From NCBI GenBank assembly GCA_004563405.1, contig SFTH01000014.1:54514-118513 (forward strand): a stretch of 64,000 nt of DNA, written 5' to 3'. This DNA comes from a bacterium (GTDB lineage: Bacteria; Bacillota; Clostridia; Christensenellales; Aristaeellaceae). The first letter of the stretch is position 1. Every line of letters starts with the position of its first letter. Positions 23,777-36,500 of this stretch are shown here, piece by piece. The translations under genes were made by a program, and so were the position numbers. Below the pieces are notes generated by a model. That model was not told the DNA's origin. It ran no database searches and was given only the letters and a program-made list of their open reading frames with translations.

Positions 23777-24565
23777 TCAGGGCGTTTCCAGGTAGCCCCA
23801 GCCGTAGCGGTCGTCGAAGCCTGGGTCGCCCATGTCCCGGGCCAGAGAAGCGAGGTATTCGTAAATCTCCGCCTTCTCCACGCCGCTCTGAAGGGCGGCG
23901 GCGATCCTGCCGGTGACGCGGGCGGTGGAATAGGAAGCGCCCTTTTCGTCGCCGCAATCGGCGCGGGCGCAGAAGTCGACGGCCTCCCCGTAGAGGTACC
24001 ACAGGCTGGTCTTTGGCGCGCCATCCGCATCCAGGTTGACGCCCGCCACACCGATCACCTCGTCCCATGCGGCGGGATAGGCGTCGGTGCCCAGGCCCGT
24101 GGTCAGGCTCAGGTTTCCGGCGCAGCCCACGAGCACCGCGCCCCGATCATGGGCGTGGAGGATGGCCTCATGCAGCGCCTCGCTCTCCTTCGCCAGCGTC
24201 CAGCTCATGTTGATCACGTCGGCGTGGTAGCTGTCCACGGCGGCGTACAGCGCGGCCACGATGGCCGCCTCGTTCACGCTGTCCTCCGTCTCGAAGCACT
24301 TGAGCATCACGACCTCGGCCCCCGGCGCAGCCCCGGAAATCAGCGAGCAGATCTGCGTGCCGTGGCCGACCCCGTCCGCGAGCGCATCAGAGGCCTCCAG
24401 AAAGCTCTCCCCCGCGTCCGGATGGGCGTTGCAGCCGGAGTCCAGAATGCAGACGGTGACCGCCTCCTCGGCCCGACAGGGCGCGCACAGCAGGACGGCC
24501 AGAAGAATCAGAACGGCAGGAAGAGCCGAAGCCCTTCCTGCGCGGGTTGAATGGATGTGTTTCAT
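23777..24565 (-). CDS. Small secreted subtilisin-like protease (S8)
   Basis: The protein has 262 residues with a signal peptide (about 1-33, ending 'APCRAEE'). The catalytic triad is readable: Asp in 'VCILDSGCN' (about 42), His in 'GVGHGTQICSLI' (about 67), Ser in 'KGASYSTARVTGRIAAAL' (about 216). The oxyanion Asn sits in 'VGCAGN'. The mature domain begins almost directly after the signal peptide, so there is no I9 propeptide, and it is shorter than classic subtilisins. GAGGCGG precedes the ATG, which starts only 23 bases after the giant protein's stop. Co-expression suggests it processes or anchors that protein. Confidence 0.88.
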   Translation of the reverse strand: MKHIHSTRAGRASALPAVLILLAVLLCAPCRAEEAVTVCILDSGCNAHPDAGESFLEASDALADGVGHGTQICSLISGAAPGAEVVMLKCFETEDSVNEAAIVAALYAAVDSYHADVINMSWTLAKESEALHEAILHAHDRGAVLVGCAGNLSLTTGLGTDAYPAAWDEVIGVAGVNLDADGAPKTSLWYLYGEAVDFCARADCGDEKGASYSTARVTGRIAAALQSGVEKAEIYEYLASLARDMGDPGFDDRYGWGYLETP

Positions 24566-24588
24566 GTCGTTCCGCCTCGCGGGAGGTC

Positions 24589-27500
24589 TCATTCCGCCGA
24601 TTCAGCGGACGGCGCTTCCGGTTCGGGGTCGGGCGCCGCCTTCGGCGCGGGTTCGGGTGCGGGTTCCGGCGCGGGTTCGGGTGCGGGTTCCGGCGCGGGT
24701 TCGGGTGCGCTGATCGCCGCCGCCGTCGCGGTGGCCTCTGCGGTGGGTTCCGCAGAGGTCTTCGCGGCGGGTTCGGTGCTGGGCTCCGTACTCGGCTCGG
24801 TGCTGGGCTCCGTACTCGGCTCGGTGCTGGGCTCCATACTCGGCTCGGTGCTGGGCTCCGTGCTCGGCTCCGTGCTGGGTTCGGCGCTCGGCTCGGCGCT
24901 CGGCTCCGCGCTGGGCTCGGGGCTCGGCTCGGTGCTGGGTTCGGCACTCGGCTCGGTACTGGGCTCGGCGGTGGGCGCCACATAGGGCATCAGCACGAAG
25001 GTCGCGTCGCCCCAGGTTACGCTGCCGTCCTCCAGAATCGCGCCCACATAGAGCGTGTAGGTATGGCCGTTCGCGTACTCTTTGGTCTTCAGCTGAACCT
25101 TCTTCTCGGTGGTCTGGCCGACCAGAACGAGCTCGGGCATCTCCTCGTCGGAGTCCTCATCGAAGGTGTACACCAGGTACTTCGTGGCAGGCTTCTTCAC
25201 TTCCCAGTCGAATTCAACCCTGGTCTGGCCCTCTTCGAGCTGGATCTTCCAAACCTCGCCGGACTTCTCCGAATCCTGCTTCGGCTCAATCTTGATCAGG
25301 TCCTCAAAGGCGTCGGGGGTCGGCAGGGGCGTGGGCTCCGCGTCCGGCTCATTGGCCGGTGCGCGGGTCGCATCCACGGCGATCTCCATGGTTGTTCCGC
25401 CGTCCGCACCCTCCGCCGGTTCAGGCGTGGGCACCAGGGGCTCGTCGATTGCGGGCTCCATGGTCGGCTCAGGCGTGGGCTCCTCCGTGGGTTCCGGCGT
25501 CGGCTCCTCCGTGGGTTCCGGCGTCGGCTCCTCCGTCGCTTCGGGCGTGGGTTCCGGCGTCGGCTCGAGCGTCTCATCCACCACCGGCTCCATGGTCGGC
25601 TCAATCGTGGCATCGGGCTCGAGGGTCGCGTCCGGGTCGAGGGTCGCGTCCGGGTCAAGGGTCGCGTCCGGGTCAAGGGTCGCATCCGGGTCAAGGGTCG
25701 GCTCCAGGAGCATCGCGCTGCGCAGGGAGTAGACCGTGTCGAACGCCTCGATGTTGCCAATGGTGCTGGTGGGAGAATCGTACCAGAGGTTGCCGAAGGT
25801 AATCTCAATCTTGAGATTGTGACGCTTCCAGTCAACTGTCCGAGCGCCCGGCAGGTTGACGCGATAGCCATAGTATTCCGCATTCTCGCTGAAGCTGATC
25901 GGCGTGAGAGTGATCGGGTTTTTGTTATTACCCTGGAGCCGATGCTCGTTCGTACCCTTTACCACCTGTGAGTACTTCTGGTCGATCTTCAACTTGTACT
26001 TGCCGGCGATTTCGACGTAGACCTTGATCTCCTTGATCGCGAGCCTGTCGCCCATGTGGTTGCTGGCGGTTACGAAATCCAACTTATAGATATTCTCCGT
26101 AGCATCGGGCTTCCAGACGTCGGTAGTATTGTTCTGCAAGCCAGTCCAGAAGAGCAGGAACGGCGAGCCCGACGTGAAATTCGCTTTCAGGAAATGAGTG
26201 TACGTCAGCGGAATCTGAACGTTCTTCGTCGTGTAGTTCTTGGTATCGTCCGGCGTGAACACGGCGGTTGCAACCGTTTCGGTTACCGGCGGAAGCCGCT
26301 TCGGTTCCTCCCAGCTCAGCTTGCCCTTTATGGCGGTGCCATCCTTCGGATTGGTGAAGACGCCGCTGTCTATGGCGGGTGTGTATTCTTCCAACTTGTT
26401 CAACGGATAGTCGTCATCGGGCATGTAGATATCGCCTTCCGCCACCTTGAACGTCATTCCGGCGGCGCTCGGCTCAGCGGGAATGACCTTCACCGTGAAG
26501 TCCATGCTCGGGCTCTCATAGTTGTTGCCGTAGGTCGCGTCCGGCTTGTAGACGGCGCGCACCGTGTAGCTTCCAACGTCGAGACTCGTCAGTATCATAT
26601 CGTCCCATACCCACTTGCCCGTCACCGTGACGTTGTTGAGGCCGGTCACGGTCAGGCCCTTGATCATATCGTTGGCGCAGATAAGTTTTTCACCGGTCGA
26701 AGACGCAGCATTGGTCAGCTTCTGGCCGTAGGTCAGCTCCTGTACGCTGGCCTTGCCGCTGACCTTCAGCTTCGCGGGCAGGATGGAGAAGGTGAGCTTC
26801 TTGGTCGCGTTCGTGTCGCCATCCGACCACATGCACTGCGAGGGATTGCGCAGCTTCAGAACGACCTCGTAATCGCCTGCAGCCGTGCCGCCGTTGTTGG
26901 ACACCACGGTGTAATATGCGGTGTCGGAGATGTTCGGCGCGTGATGCTTGCCGTCGTAGGTCACGGGCGTGAGGTCGGGAAGCTGGGCTGTCTGTTTGAC
27001 CACGTTGAGCGTGACGACAACGTTAGCTCTATCACAGTTGTAGAGATTTGCATCATCCGCCGTGAAGTTCAGCTGATACGTATAGGTGCCCATCGTGTTC
27101 AGACGGGTATCCGGGACATTCCATCTGAAGGTTCCCGCCACATTGCTCTCCCATTCCGTATTGGCCGTCAGCTTGTGCGCGACGTCGTACAGGCTGGTGC
27201 CAACCGGAACGTCATACTCCAACGGCCCATCGAGGGTCACTGTCGCAGGGGTAATTGTGACATCCCATTTGTACGGCGATGTGTCGAAGAAATACGCACC
27301 GTTGTTCTCGTAAATATAGTAATTGAATACCTGGCGACCGTGATAAATCGTCACATGGGCAGTGCCCGGCATGTAGGTATCCTGCTCGATCACATCGTCC
27401 ACGGTGTAGCTGTAGGTTCTGAGCGCGTAAGAGGTATCGTCATCGATATCGTTGTACCACTGATAATCGCTTTGGATGAAGTTGCGTCCCCTGTACTCCT

Positions 27501-30500
27501 TCTTGCTATAGGTCGTCGTGTATTCGATGCGAATCTGCGCCTTCACGGGCAGCTCCGTTTCGGCGGTGGAGTACTTCTGGTCATCTTCGGGCCGGAACAC
27601 CAGCTTTCTGGTGACCCTGTTGTACTTGCCCTCGAGCTTGGTGGAAGGATCCGCCCACTCGAAGGTGCCGGGCACCTCGTTGCCTTCGGAGTCAACGGCC
27701 TTGCTGTCCGAGGTCAGCTTCACATCTTCCAGCTTCGTGCCCCAGGGGAAGAACCGGGTTTTCAAATCACTGTTTTGGCCGCCTCCGTTGCCGTAGTAGC
27801 TTCCATACAGCGCATCCGAGTAGTCGACCGCCACATCGATGAGGGTCAGGCTGAGCTTGTTGATCTGCAGAACGATGGGATCCTGGACGGCGCTTCCGGC
27901 ATTGCCGAGATCGTCAGCGAAGGTGACGGTGACCTTCGCGGAGCCGGTGTAGCAGGTGTTGCCGGGGGTCAGCGCCTCCGTAAGCTCCACCTTCACCTGA
28001 AGCAGGCCAAGATCGAGATAAGGCTTGCAGGTTGCGTCCGCAATCAGCGCCTGCTGGATCATCTGCTCGATGTACGCCGTGTTGAGCTTTGTGATGTCGC
28101 CATCGACGTCGTCCAGCTCCAGCGTCACCTGATTCGGCAGGTGGCTCTTTGCCGCCGCGAGGATGTCCTCGACGGACACCGCCAGCTCCCAGTTGGCCGC
28201 GTAGCTGCGTTCGCCCATGGAGCCGGTGGGGATGACCACCTTATCGGTCGCCTCCGTGAGGCCCGTGCCCGTCCAGCCCGCGAAGGTGTAGCCGCTGCGG
28301 GTGGGATTGCTCAGCGTGATGTCCGCGCTCTCGATGTTGTAGGTCGCGCGGTTCGAGCCGGTCGCCGTGCCGCCAGCGAGGTCGTAGCTGATGGCGTAGT
28401 CGATGGGCGTCCAGTTCATGGTCACGATGACCTCGCCGGTGGAGCCTTCGGGGATAATCCATGTTGGCGGAAGGGTGATATCATCAGCAACCGCAGGTTC
28501 CGTCGCGGTCATAACGGGAAGCTCATAGCCCTCGCGGGTGGGATACACGAATTCGATCCTATCATCCTCGACGGTGTAGGTGTCGGGATTGGCGGGATCG
28601 TTCACGCCGCCGTTCAGATTGTAGGTGATCTTGTATTCCAGCAGCTCCACGCGCGGATACAGCGTCACATCGCCCTCGACGATATAGCTCTCCTGCTCGA
28701 CCTTATCCTCCTCGTCCAGGCAGGACGGAGTGAGATACCAGCCGCCGAACGCATAGCCTTTCGACAGCGTCGGGATTTCCCAGTCCAGAAGGTCAATCGG
28801 CTCGCCAACCGTTTCCTTATGCTCCACATACCTGCCGTCGGGCATGACGAAGGTCACCGTCGCGGTCTTTTCCCAAACGGCATAGATGGTCATGCTTTCG
28901 CTGGGCCAGAACCAGCTGGTCACCGGATTGTGGTCCGGATCCTCAGCATCGTAGTAGCCATCGGGCGTGAGTTCCCAGCCCAGGAACCGGTAGCCTACGA
29001 CATCCGGCCGCACAAAATCCGGCAGGCCGCAGGTCGACGACCAGTCAAAGGAGAAGCGGGTTTTTTCGGATGTATCGTCGCTTCCGTCTTCCTTCTTAAG
29101 GAAATACTTCCAATTGAGCCCATCACTGCCGCTGTTGGGATCGACGTAGCGTGCAGGTCCCTTCTGTCCGCCGAAGTCCACGGTGATTCTTACCTGCCAG
29201 TCGGCTTCCAGATCAATGTCTTCGGTGATCACCGTGTCGGCCGTGTAATAATTGTAGTTTCCGTCAGGAATGTATTCTCCAGATACAATCCAGCCTCGGA
29301 AAGTCATGCCGTCCAAGGTGGGATTCTCAGGCCACTTATCCCCGCCCGTCTGGCCATCTACCACGTCGATATAGTCGTACACGCCCCTATCGTTGCCGTA
29401 GTGGAAGATCACGCGGTGGGTCGTCACGCCCTCGAGATCGATTGTAACGTTCTCATTCGGCATGATGAATTTGATAGTCTTATCCTCGAACCATTCGTTC
29501 AAGTCCAATCCATCGGGGCTTACAACGCGGACACTCACGTTGTTGTAGCCGGCTTCCGGCGAAGCGTAAATGGTGACCTCCTCACCGGGCTGTACGTAAC
29601 CCAAATCAAGAGGCGAGCCGTCAGCGCCATCGATGCTAACGCTATCGGCTTCAATGCCCCCCACCAGATTGACGGTAAGGATTCTGGGCATGTATACCAG
29701 ATTCTTTGTGACCTCGTCCTCCGCTTCGCGTCCGGTGACGGTCACGGGATTTTCTTCTTCGTCCAGTCCGCAGTCGACGGTCTTGCCTTCACCGCGCTGC
29801 AGCAGGATCGGATGAACCGTGTCATCCGCAAATGCGGCGCGATCCACAGTCAGCGTCCAGCGGTTCGTCCCGTTCTCGTGGTCGAATTTCTGCGTCTTCA
29901 CCGAACCGTAGTCGGTTGTCACGGAGAAATTCAGCGTGTCCAGTACCTCGGGATCGTCCTCGCCGGTCACATTCAGGATATAGGTGATCTGTCCGACCAC
30001 GCCGTCGACATGCACCGTCACATCAAGGGTCACGGCCTTGTAGTGGCTCAGATCCTTGGGAATGAAGCGCACCTGGCAGGCGTTGTCGCCCGCATCCAAA
30101 CGGGTGGTGGGATCGACCCACTCGAATCTGCCATCCAGCTCTTGATCTTCTCCCGTAGCTGTAACCGTATACGCCTGCAGACCGTGCTCCACATCGTACA
30201 GCAGCTGATCGTATTCGCCTTCGTACGTCAGTTCGCCACTGACCACCACCACGTCGTCCTTCTTGATCACTGGGGTGGCGCGGGCGATGACGAAGAGCAG
30301 TTCGGGATTCGTGTCGATCAGCTTGTACTGTTCGGGATCATCGGCTGCGCCGGAAATCGTGATCGCATCATAGCCCGTCAGCGTGACGGAGGTCACCCCG
30401 GGCTCCGTTCCAGGCTTCGTATACTGCGGATTTTCGAGGCTGACGGTCGCGTCGAGCTTCTTGCCGGTCGCGTCGTCGATGGCATAGACCTCGATCGCGT

Positions 30501-33500
30501 CCTTCGTCAGGGCCACTCCCGTGTACTCGACGGTATCGTCCTTACCGTTCTTCAGGGCAAGGCCGAGGTTCACGCCGGTCTGGGTGTTGACGGCGATCAG
30601 CGCCTCCGCGACGCTGTAGGTCTTGGTATCGTTGGGCGTGAACACGACCCTGTAGATGGCCTTGCCGTTGTCCGCGCTCACGGGAACGATGGCGCCATCC
30701 GCCCATGCGAAGCTGCCCTGCACGTTCGCACCCTCAGAGGTCGCCGTGCCGGTGAGTTTCACATTCGCGAGGCTCGTATTGTATTCAATGTACTTGCCGC
30801 CGACGGTGTATTCGGGGGCCACGTCGATGGTCACGGGGTTCTTTTCGACCCGCAGGGTGACGCTCTTGCTCCGGGAGATGACGCTGCCGTCGTCCGCGTT
30901 GAAGGTCACGGTGACCTTCGCGGGGTAGGAATAGGCAGTTTCGTCCTCGGTCGCGCCGCCGGTCAGTTCGGCCGCGAGGCTGAGCTGGTCGACAAAGGGC
31001 GCGCAGGCTTCATCCGCCGCGACCTTTGCCATGGCGGCGGCCTGGAAGTCCGCGACGTCGCTGTAATCCTTCGCGTTCATGACGAAGGGATTCGAAACGG
31101 CGTTCAGCGCCGCCTGCAGGACGTCGCTGGCGGTCTCGATGGTCTTCCAGTTGGCGGTGTAGTTGCGGTTGCCGACGGAGCCGGCGGGAATCACGAGATC
31201 CACAACCGGATCGGTCAGGCCCGTGCCGGTCCAGCCGAGGAACAGGTGGCCTGCGCGGGTGGGATTGCCAATCGCGATGTCCGCGTCCTCGACGGTGTAG
31301 GTGGCGGGAATGGACTCAGGCAGCGTGCCGCGGCCCGGGTCGACCTCGAGGGTGAAGGTCAGCAGCTCCCAGTTGGCGGTCAGAGTGATGTCGCTCTTGT
31401 AGCCCACGGGGATGGTGATCTTGCCGTCGACGGCTTCAATTCCCGTGGCCGTCCAGCCGAGGAACCTGTAGCCCTTGCGGGTGGGGTTGCCGATCACGAT
31501 CACGCCGCTGTCATAGTTGTAGGAGGTGGGGTTGGAGGGATTGTTCGTGCCGCCACCCAGCTCGTAGGTGATGGTGTACTGCTCGGACCTCCAGCCCGCG
31601 TAGAGGGACATGCTGTCCTCCGGGATAAAGCTCGTGAGGTTGACGCGCTGGTAAGACTGGGTCGCCGCCGTGCTGTACCAGCCGGTGAAGATGTAGTGCT
31701 CGCGCTCCGGATCCGCGGGAATGTGGGTGAGCTTCTCGCCCGCGTATTCCAGATACATGTCGTAGGGCTCTGCGTTTTCTTCGCCATTGTTGATTTCGTA
31801 GGTTATGATGGCGATCTTCCTCCAGCGGGCGTAGAAGGTCACGCTGCCGGTGAGCACGTATTCCTGCGGCTTCACGGCCTCGCCGGTGCAGTCCGGGTTG
31901 GTATACCAGCCGACGAATTCGTAGCCCGGATAGTTGGGCAGGGCATATTCCAGCGCGTTCTCGCCCAGCATCTGGGTGGCGTAGGTGTAGCGGTCATAGC
32001 CGGAATCGTCGCCGGGGAAGATCAGTTCGGTGTCGGTCAGCTCCAGGGTCTTGTATACCCCGTCTTCGATTTCGACGTCCACAAACCTGCGGCCGGTGAT
32101 GTAGGCCGCCTGACCCTTCGCGTTGCCGAGGTCAACGGTGACCTTCACCTTCCAGGCCGCGTACAGGGTAGTGTCCTGGGTGATCGGCTGGGTGAAATCG
32201 AAGGGTTCGCCCGTGCAGTCGGCGTTGTCGTACCAGCCCGCGAAGACCAGACCGTCGACAAAGGGCGTGGACGGCTTGTTGACGGCGGTGTCCCTCTCCA
32301 CATCGACGCTGGAGAAGAGATCGTGTCCGTCGCAGTTGTACATGAAGTCCACCTTGTAGCTCTTCGTGCCGTAGAGGGTCAGCTTGAGATCGCTGTACGG
32401 CATGGTGAAGGTGAACTCGCCCGTCTGGGAGGTAATGGGCGTATAGCTGTACTTCACCCCTGCGGGGTCAGTGACGGCGCGCACGCCCGTATAGCCCTCC
32501 GCCAGATCAACGGAGATGGTGACCTGGTCGCCGGGGGTGATCGCGCTCATCTTGCTGAGGTCGTGGGATAACGTATCCCAGCCGGTAACGCCCTCGCCCA
32601 GGATGATTTCCACACTCCGGGTCGCGTTGCTCAGGTGCAGCGTGACCACATCCTCCTTCTCGCGTCCGTTGACGGTCAGGTTGGTGGGGGTGCTGTCGCC
32701 GCGGCTCGTGCCCATCATGATGGTTCTCTTCGTGCCGTCGAAGGCCGAGCGCGGAACGGTCAGGCTCCAGCGCTTCGGATTGGAGCCCGCCACGCGCGTG
32801 AAGGTCATCAGCCGTCCGCCATCCGCGCCGCGCACCGTGAATACGGCGTCGTCCTTCGCGTCGGGCGCTTCAATGATGTAGGTGATCTCTCCCGTGTAGC
32901 CCGGGAAGCGCTTGACATACAGATAGAAGTTCAGATCGTATTCCAGCGAGGTGGAATACAGGCTGTAGCGCAGCGTGCTGCTCTTGGGCGTGATATAGCA
33001 GGTGTCGCTGAAGCCCGGTACGCTCAGCTGCGTGGTGAGATTCACATCGTTGCGGGTGGGGTTGAACCAGGAGAGAACCATCTCCTCCATCTCGGGATAG
33101 CGGCTCTTCGCCGCGGAGACGAAGGTGTCGAGGGAGACGCCACGGGTGGCCGTCGGCTCCACGGGGCAGCCCAGCACATGGGTGTTTTCGAAGGTGTACC
33201 TGTACAGGGATTCGCCGTCCCACTGCGCCGCCTCGATGCCCCAGGCATGGGCGCACCAGTCGTACAGCGCGAAGTTCACGTTGACGGTGATGGTGGCCAT
33301 CTTGAACTCGCGGGTGAGGTGGAACACCTGCCGGTGATGCTTGATCAGCTCGGATCCGTTCTTGTTTTCATAGGTGAGCACCACGTCGCAGTCGTAGAGC
33401 GTGACCTTGTGGGCGGCGGCCGCCATTTCATCCGCGTAGATGACGCCGGCCTTGCCCTTCACGCCGTCGCCCGCGTAGATCACGTTCACGCGCGGGTCGT

Positions 33501-36500
33501 TGGCAGAAACCGGTTCGCCGTTGATGACGACGTTCTCAAGCGTGAATTTCGCGGTGACGTTGCCCGATTGCAGGGTTTCAAACAGCAGCTGGTTGTCGGT
33601 GCGCTTCGCCGTGAGCATATCGTAGGATTCCATCGGCAGGTAACTGAAGATGTAGCTCGTCCTGCCGTTGACATCCCGCATGGCCAGCTCCCACATCGCG
33701 TCCAGCTTGTCCTTCTGCACAATGCTCATGGTCATGCCGCGGGTCAGGGAATACAGATTCCAGCGGTAGCTCCACAGGGGGACGTTCAGCTCGTAGGAGA
33801 AGAGGAGTACGTCGATTACGGCAGTCAGCTCGAAGTCAAAGTCTATGCCGACCTCCATATACAGCGCGCCCGCGTAGTTGCCCCCTCCGGCCGAGGTGGC
33901 GGCTTTATGCAGGAACATGCCCGCCAGCTCCACATAGGCATAGAATGAGCCTGTCAGGTAGTCCATGGCAACGACAGTGAGGCCGTAGTAGAGGGACACG
34001 GCAAGGCCCATGCGCACGCCGAGCTTACCGATCAGATCGATCTGGCTGGTCACATCGCTGCCCAGATCCTCCTTGTAGTCGTTGCCCTTCATCTTCTTGA
34101 AGTTGAAGTGGAAGCCCACCTTGGTGCCGAATTCCGCCGTGACGGTCACACCGAAGGTGGCGATGCACGCCGCCTGGCCCATGAGCTCGAGCTTGCCGCC
34201 GACGGTGACGAGACCGTAGGAGACTCTCTTCTTGATGTTCAGTAGCTGTACGGCGAACAGATCCTGATACTCCAGATCCGCCTCCATCAGTTCGTTCATG
34301 GTGTACATCAGCGACCAGGCGGCACGCTGATAATCGTAACCCTCGATGGCCTCGCCGGAGGCAGTGACGATCTCCTCCAGCGTATTCCTCGCCTTGTCGA
34401 TGGCGTCGAGCTCTCCGCCGGTGGTCGCGCTGAGCTCCAGCCGGACGGTCGTCTTGGTTCTAAACTCGATGGACGCGTCGAGCCACAGGAATCCACCGTC
34501 CGTGTTGAGCCCCAGGGTCAGCTGCTCCTCAAAGAACAGGCGGGGCTTGAGTATGGCCAGAACGCCCTGCTCACTGATTATCTTGATCGTGAAGCTCACG
34601 TCGACGCTGGCGGTGACGGTGTTGCCATCCGGGGTCAGGACGGGGTCCGCGTCGATGTCGGTGAGGTAGGCCTTCGCCTTGGCCAGGGAATAGGTGCCCT
34701 CGCCGTACATGTCGTCCAGGATCTCCTGGGTTTCGCTGCTGGTCATCACGGCCACCAGCATCTGCGCCTGCAGTTCCTCGTTGGAGGCAAGCTGAGTGGC
34801 GATATTCTTTTCAATCTGGGCGAGCTGCGCGTCGGTCAGCTCCTCCTCCACGTTGACTTCCTCGGAGGTGTGAATGTCCAGATTGGCGATGTAATCTTCG
34901 GGATTCGCATAGCGGAAGGTGACGTCACGCGCGCCGTCCGCACGCTCTTCCACGGTTTCGATCTGCGCGTAGAGCACATAGCCCGCCAGATCGCCGCCTT
35001 CCCAGAACATGACGTTGCCTTCGTCCCAGCCGAGATCGCCGTCGTAGAACACGACGATCTGACCCGGATACAGATGGGTATCGCCGGTCATAACCAGACT
35101 GCCGGGAACGATCGTGCTCTGGGAGTCGTAATCCCCGAGCATGTTATTGATGGTAATCTCGGGAGCGGAGGTCGTTTCAGAGGTCGATTCCGTCTTGGTC
35201 ACGGGGGTGTAATCGGTCACGTCGTCCCAGAGGACATAGGTCAGCCCCTCCGCGAATTCGACAATTCTGGATTCCTCGCGGAAGATGCTTACCGTCAGCG
35301 TGTCAACGTATTCCGGCTGATCGGCAAACTGCACGCCGTTCTGCGCGGTCAGGGTGAAGGAGAAGCCGGGGGTGAAGCCCGCTTCGCAGTAGATTTCCGC
35401 GCCGTTTTCGGTTTCGCGCACAGCGATTTCGGGCGCCTCGCCGCCGGTGCCGGCCTCCACGCTGAGGTTTGCAAGCGCTTCATCCGCGCGCATGCCCTCG
35501 GGCAGAACCAGGCCGATGGTGGCGCTTCCGTCGGGAAGCTCGATGGAGGCGGTGGAGTCGTGCTTCTCCTCCATGACCTCCTCATTGGAGGCAAAATAGG
35601 CGTAGAGCGTCATGCTCTCTTCGATGGGGTCGGTGTAGCCGAAGCCCGTGGTGCACTCCTCGTCCACGCACCAGCCGCCGAAGGAATAGCCCTCCTTGTA
35701 GGTGTAGAGCTTCTCCACCGGCTTGGTCAGCAGATATTCGCCTTTGGCGAAGGTCAGCGGCTCCAGCTCGAGGCCGCCGAAGGTTTCGAAGGTGACGACA
35801 ACCGCGTCCGCCGCATCGACGAAGCGGGCGTAGAGCGTCATCTGACGGTCCACGGTCGCCAGACGGGAGGTGGGGGTGGTGTAGTCCGCGTCCTCATACC
35901 AGGCGGTGAAGACCTTGCCCTCAAGGGTGGTGGTCGCCGCGTCGAAGTCCACCATGCCGCCGGGCGCGATTTCCTGGGTTTCAACGGCCGTGCCCTCGGT
36001 GACGAAGGACACCAGCCACTTGGTCAGCACAAAGTCCACCTGCTCGCCGGGCTGCAGCTCGACGACCTGGGCGTCGGGGCCGGTCACTTCAAAAGCGACT
36101 TCGGTCTCGTTTATGACGGAGGCGGTGGCGCGGACGGTCAGGGAGCCGACGGCTTCCTGCACGCGAATCACGCCCAGCGCGCCGCTGCCCTCGATGATGA
36201 CTTCATCGGCGCTCTTTACGATGATCTCGGGGAGCGTGGTATCCGCGTCCAAATGGAGGTAGATCACGCCCGGCTCCGCTTCTTCGTCCGGTTCGGCTTC
36301 CTCGTCCGGCTGCTCCTCTTCCCTGACCACTGCGTCGTGGATGTGCACGCGGGCGATATCGCTCTTGTTCAGATCCACGCTGCTCACGGCGTTCAGGGAG
36401 AGCGCGTCGGCCTCGACCCCGATCAGGGACAGGTTCTGCGCCTCCGCGACTGCGATGCGCTCCGGCTGCACCGCGTTGACGGAGAGATCATCGCCGAGGA

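Noticed and set aside
26056..32571. A 2171-codon open frame on the plus strand inside the giant gene
   Set aside because: It is the antisense of the 4119-residue gene; strong GC codon bias keeps the opposite frame open. Its product is low-complexity Arg/Gly/Val-rich sequence and no ribosome binding site precedes it.
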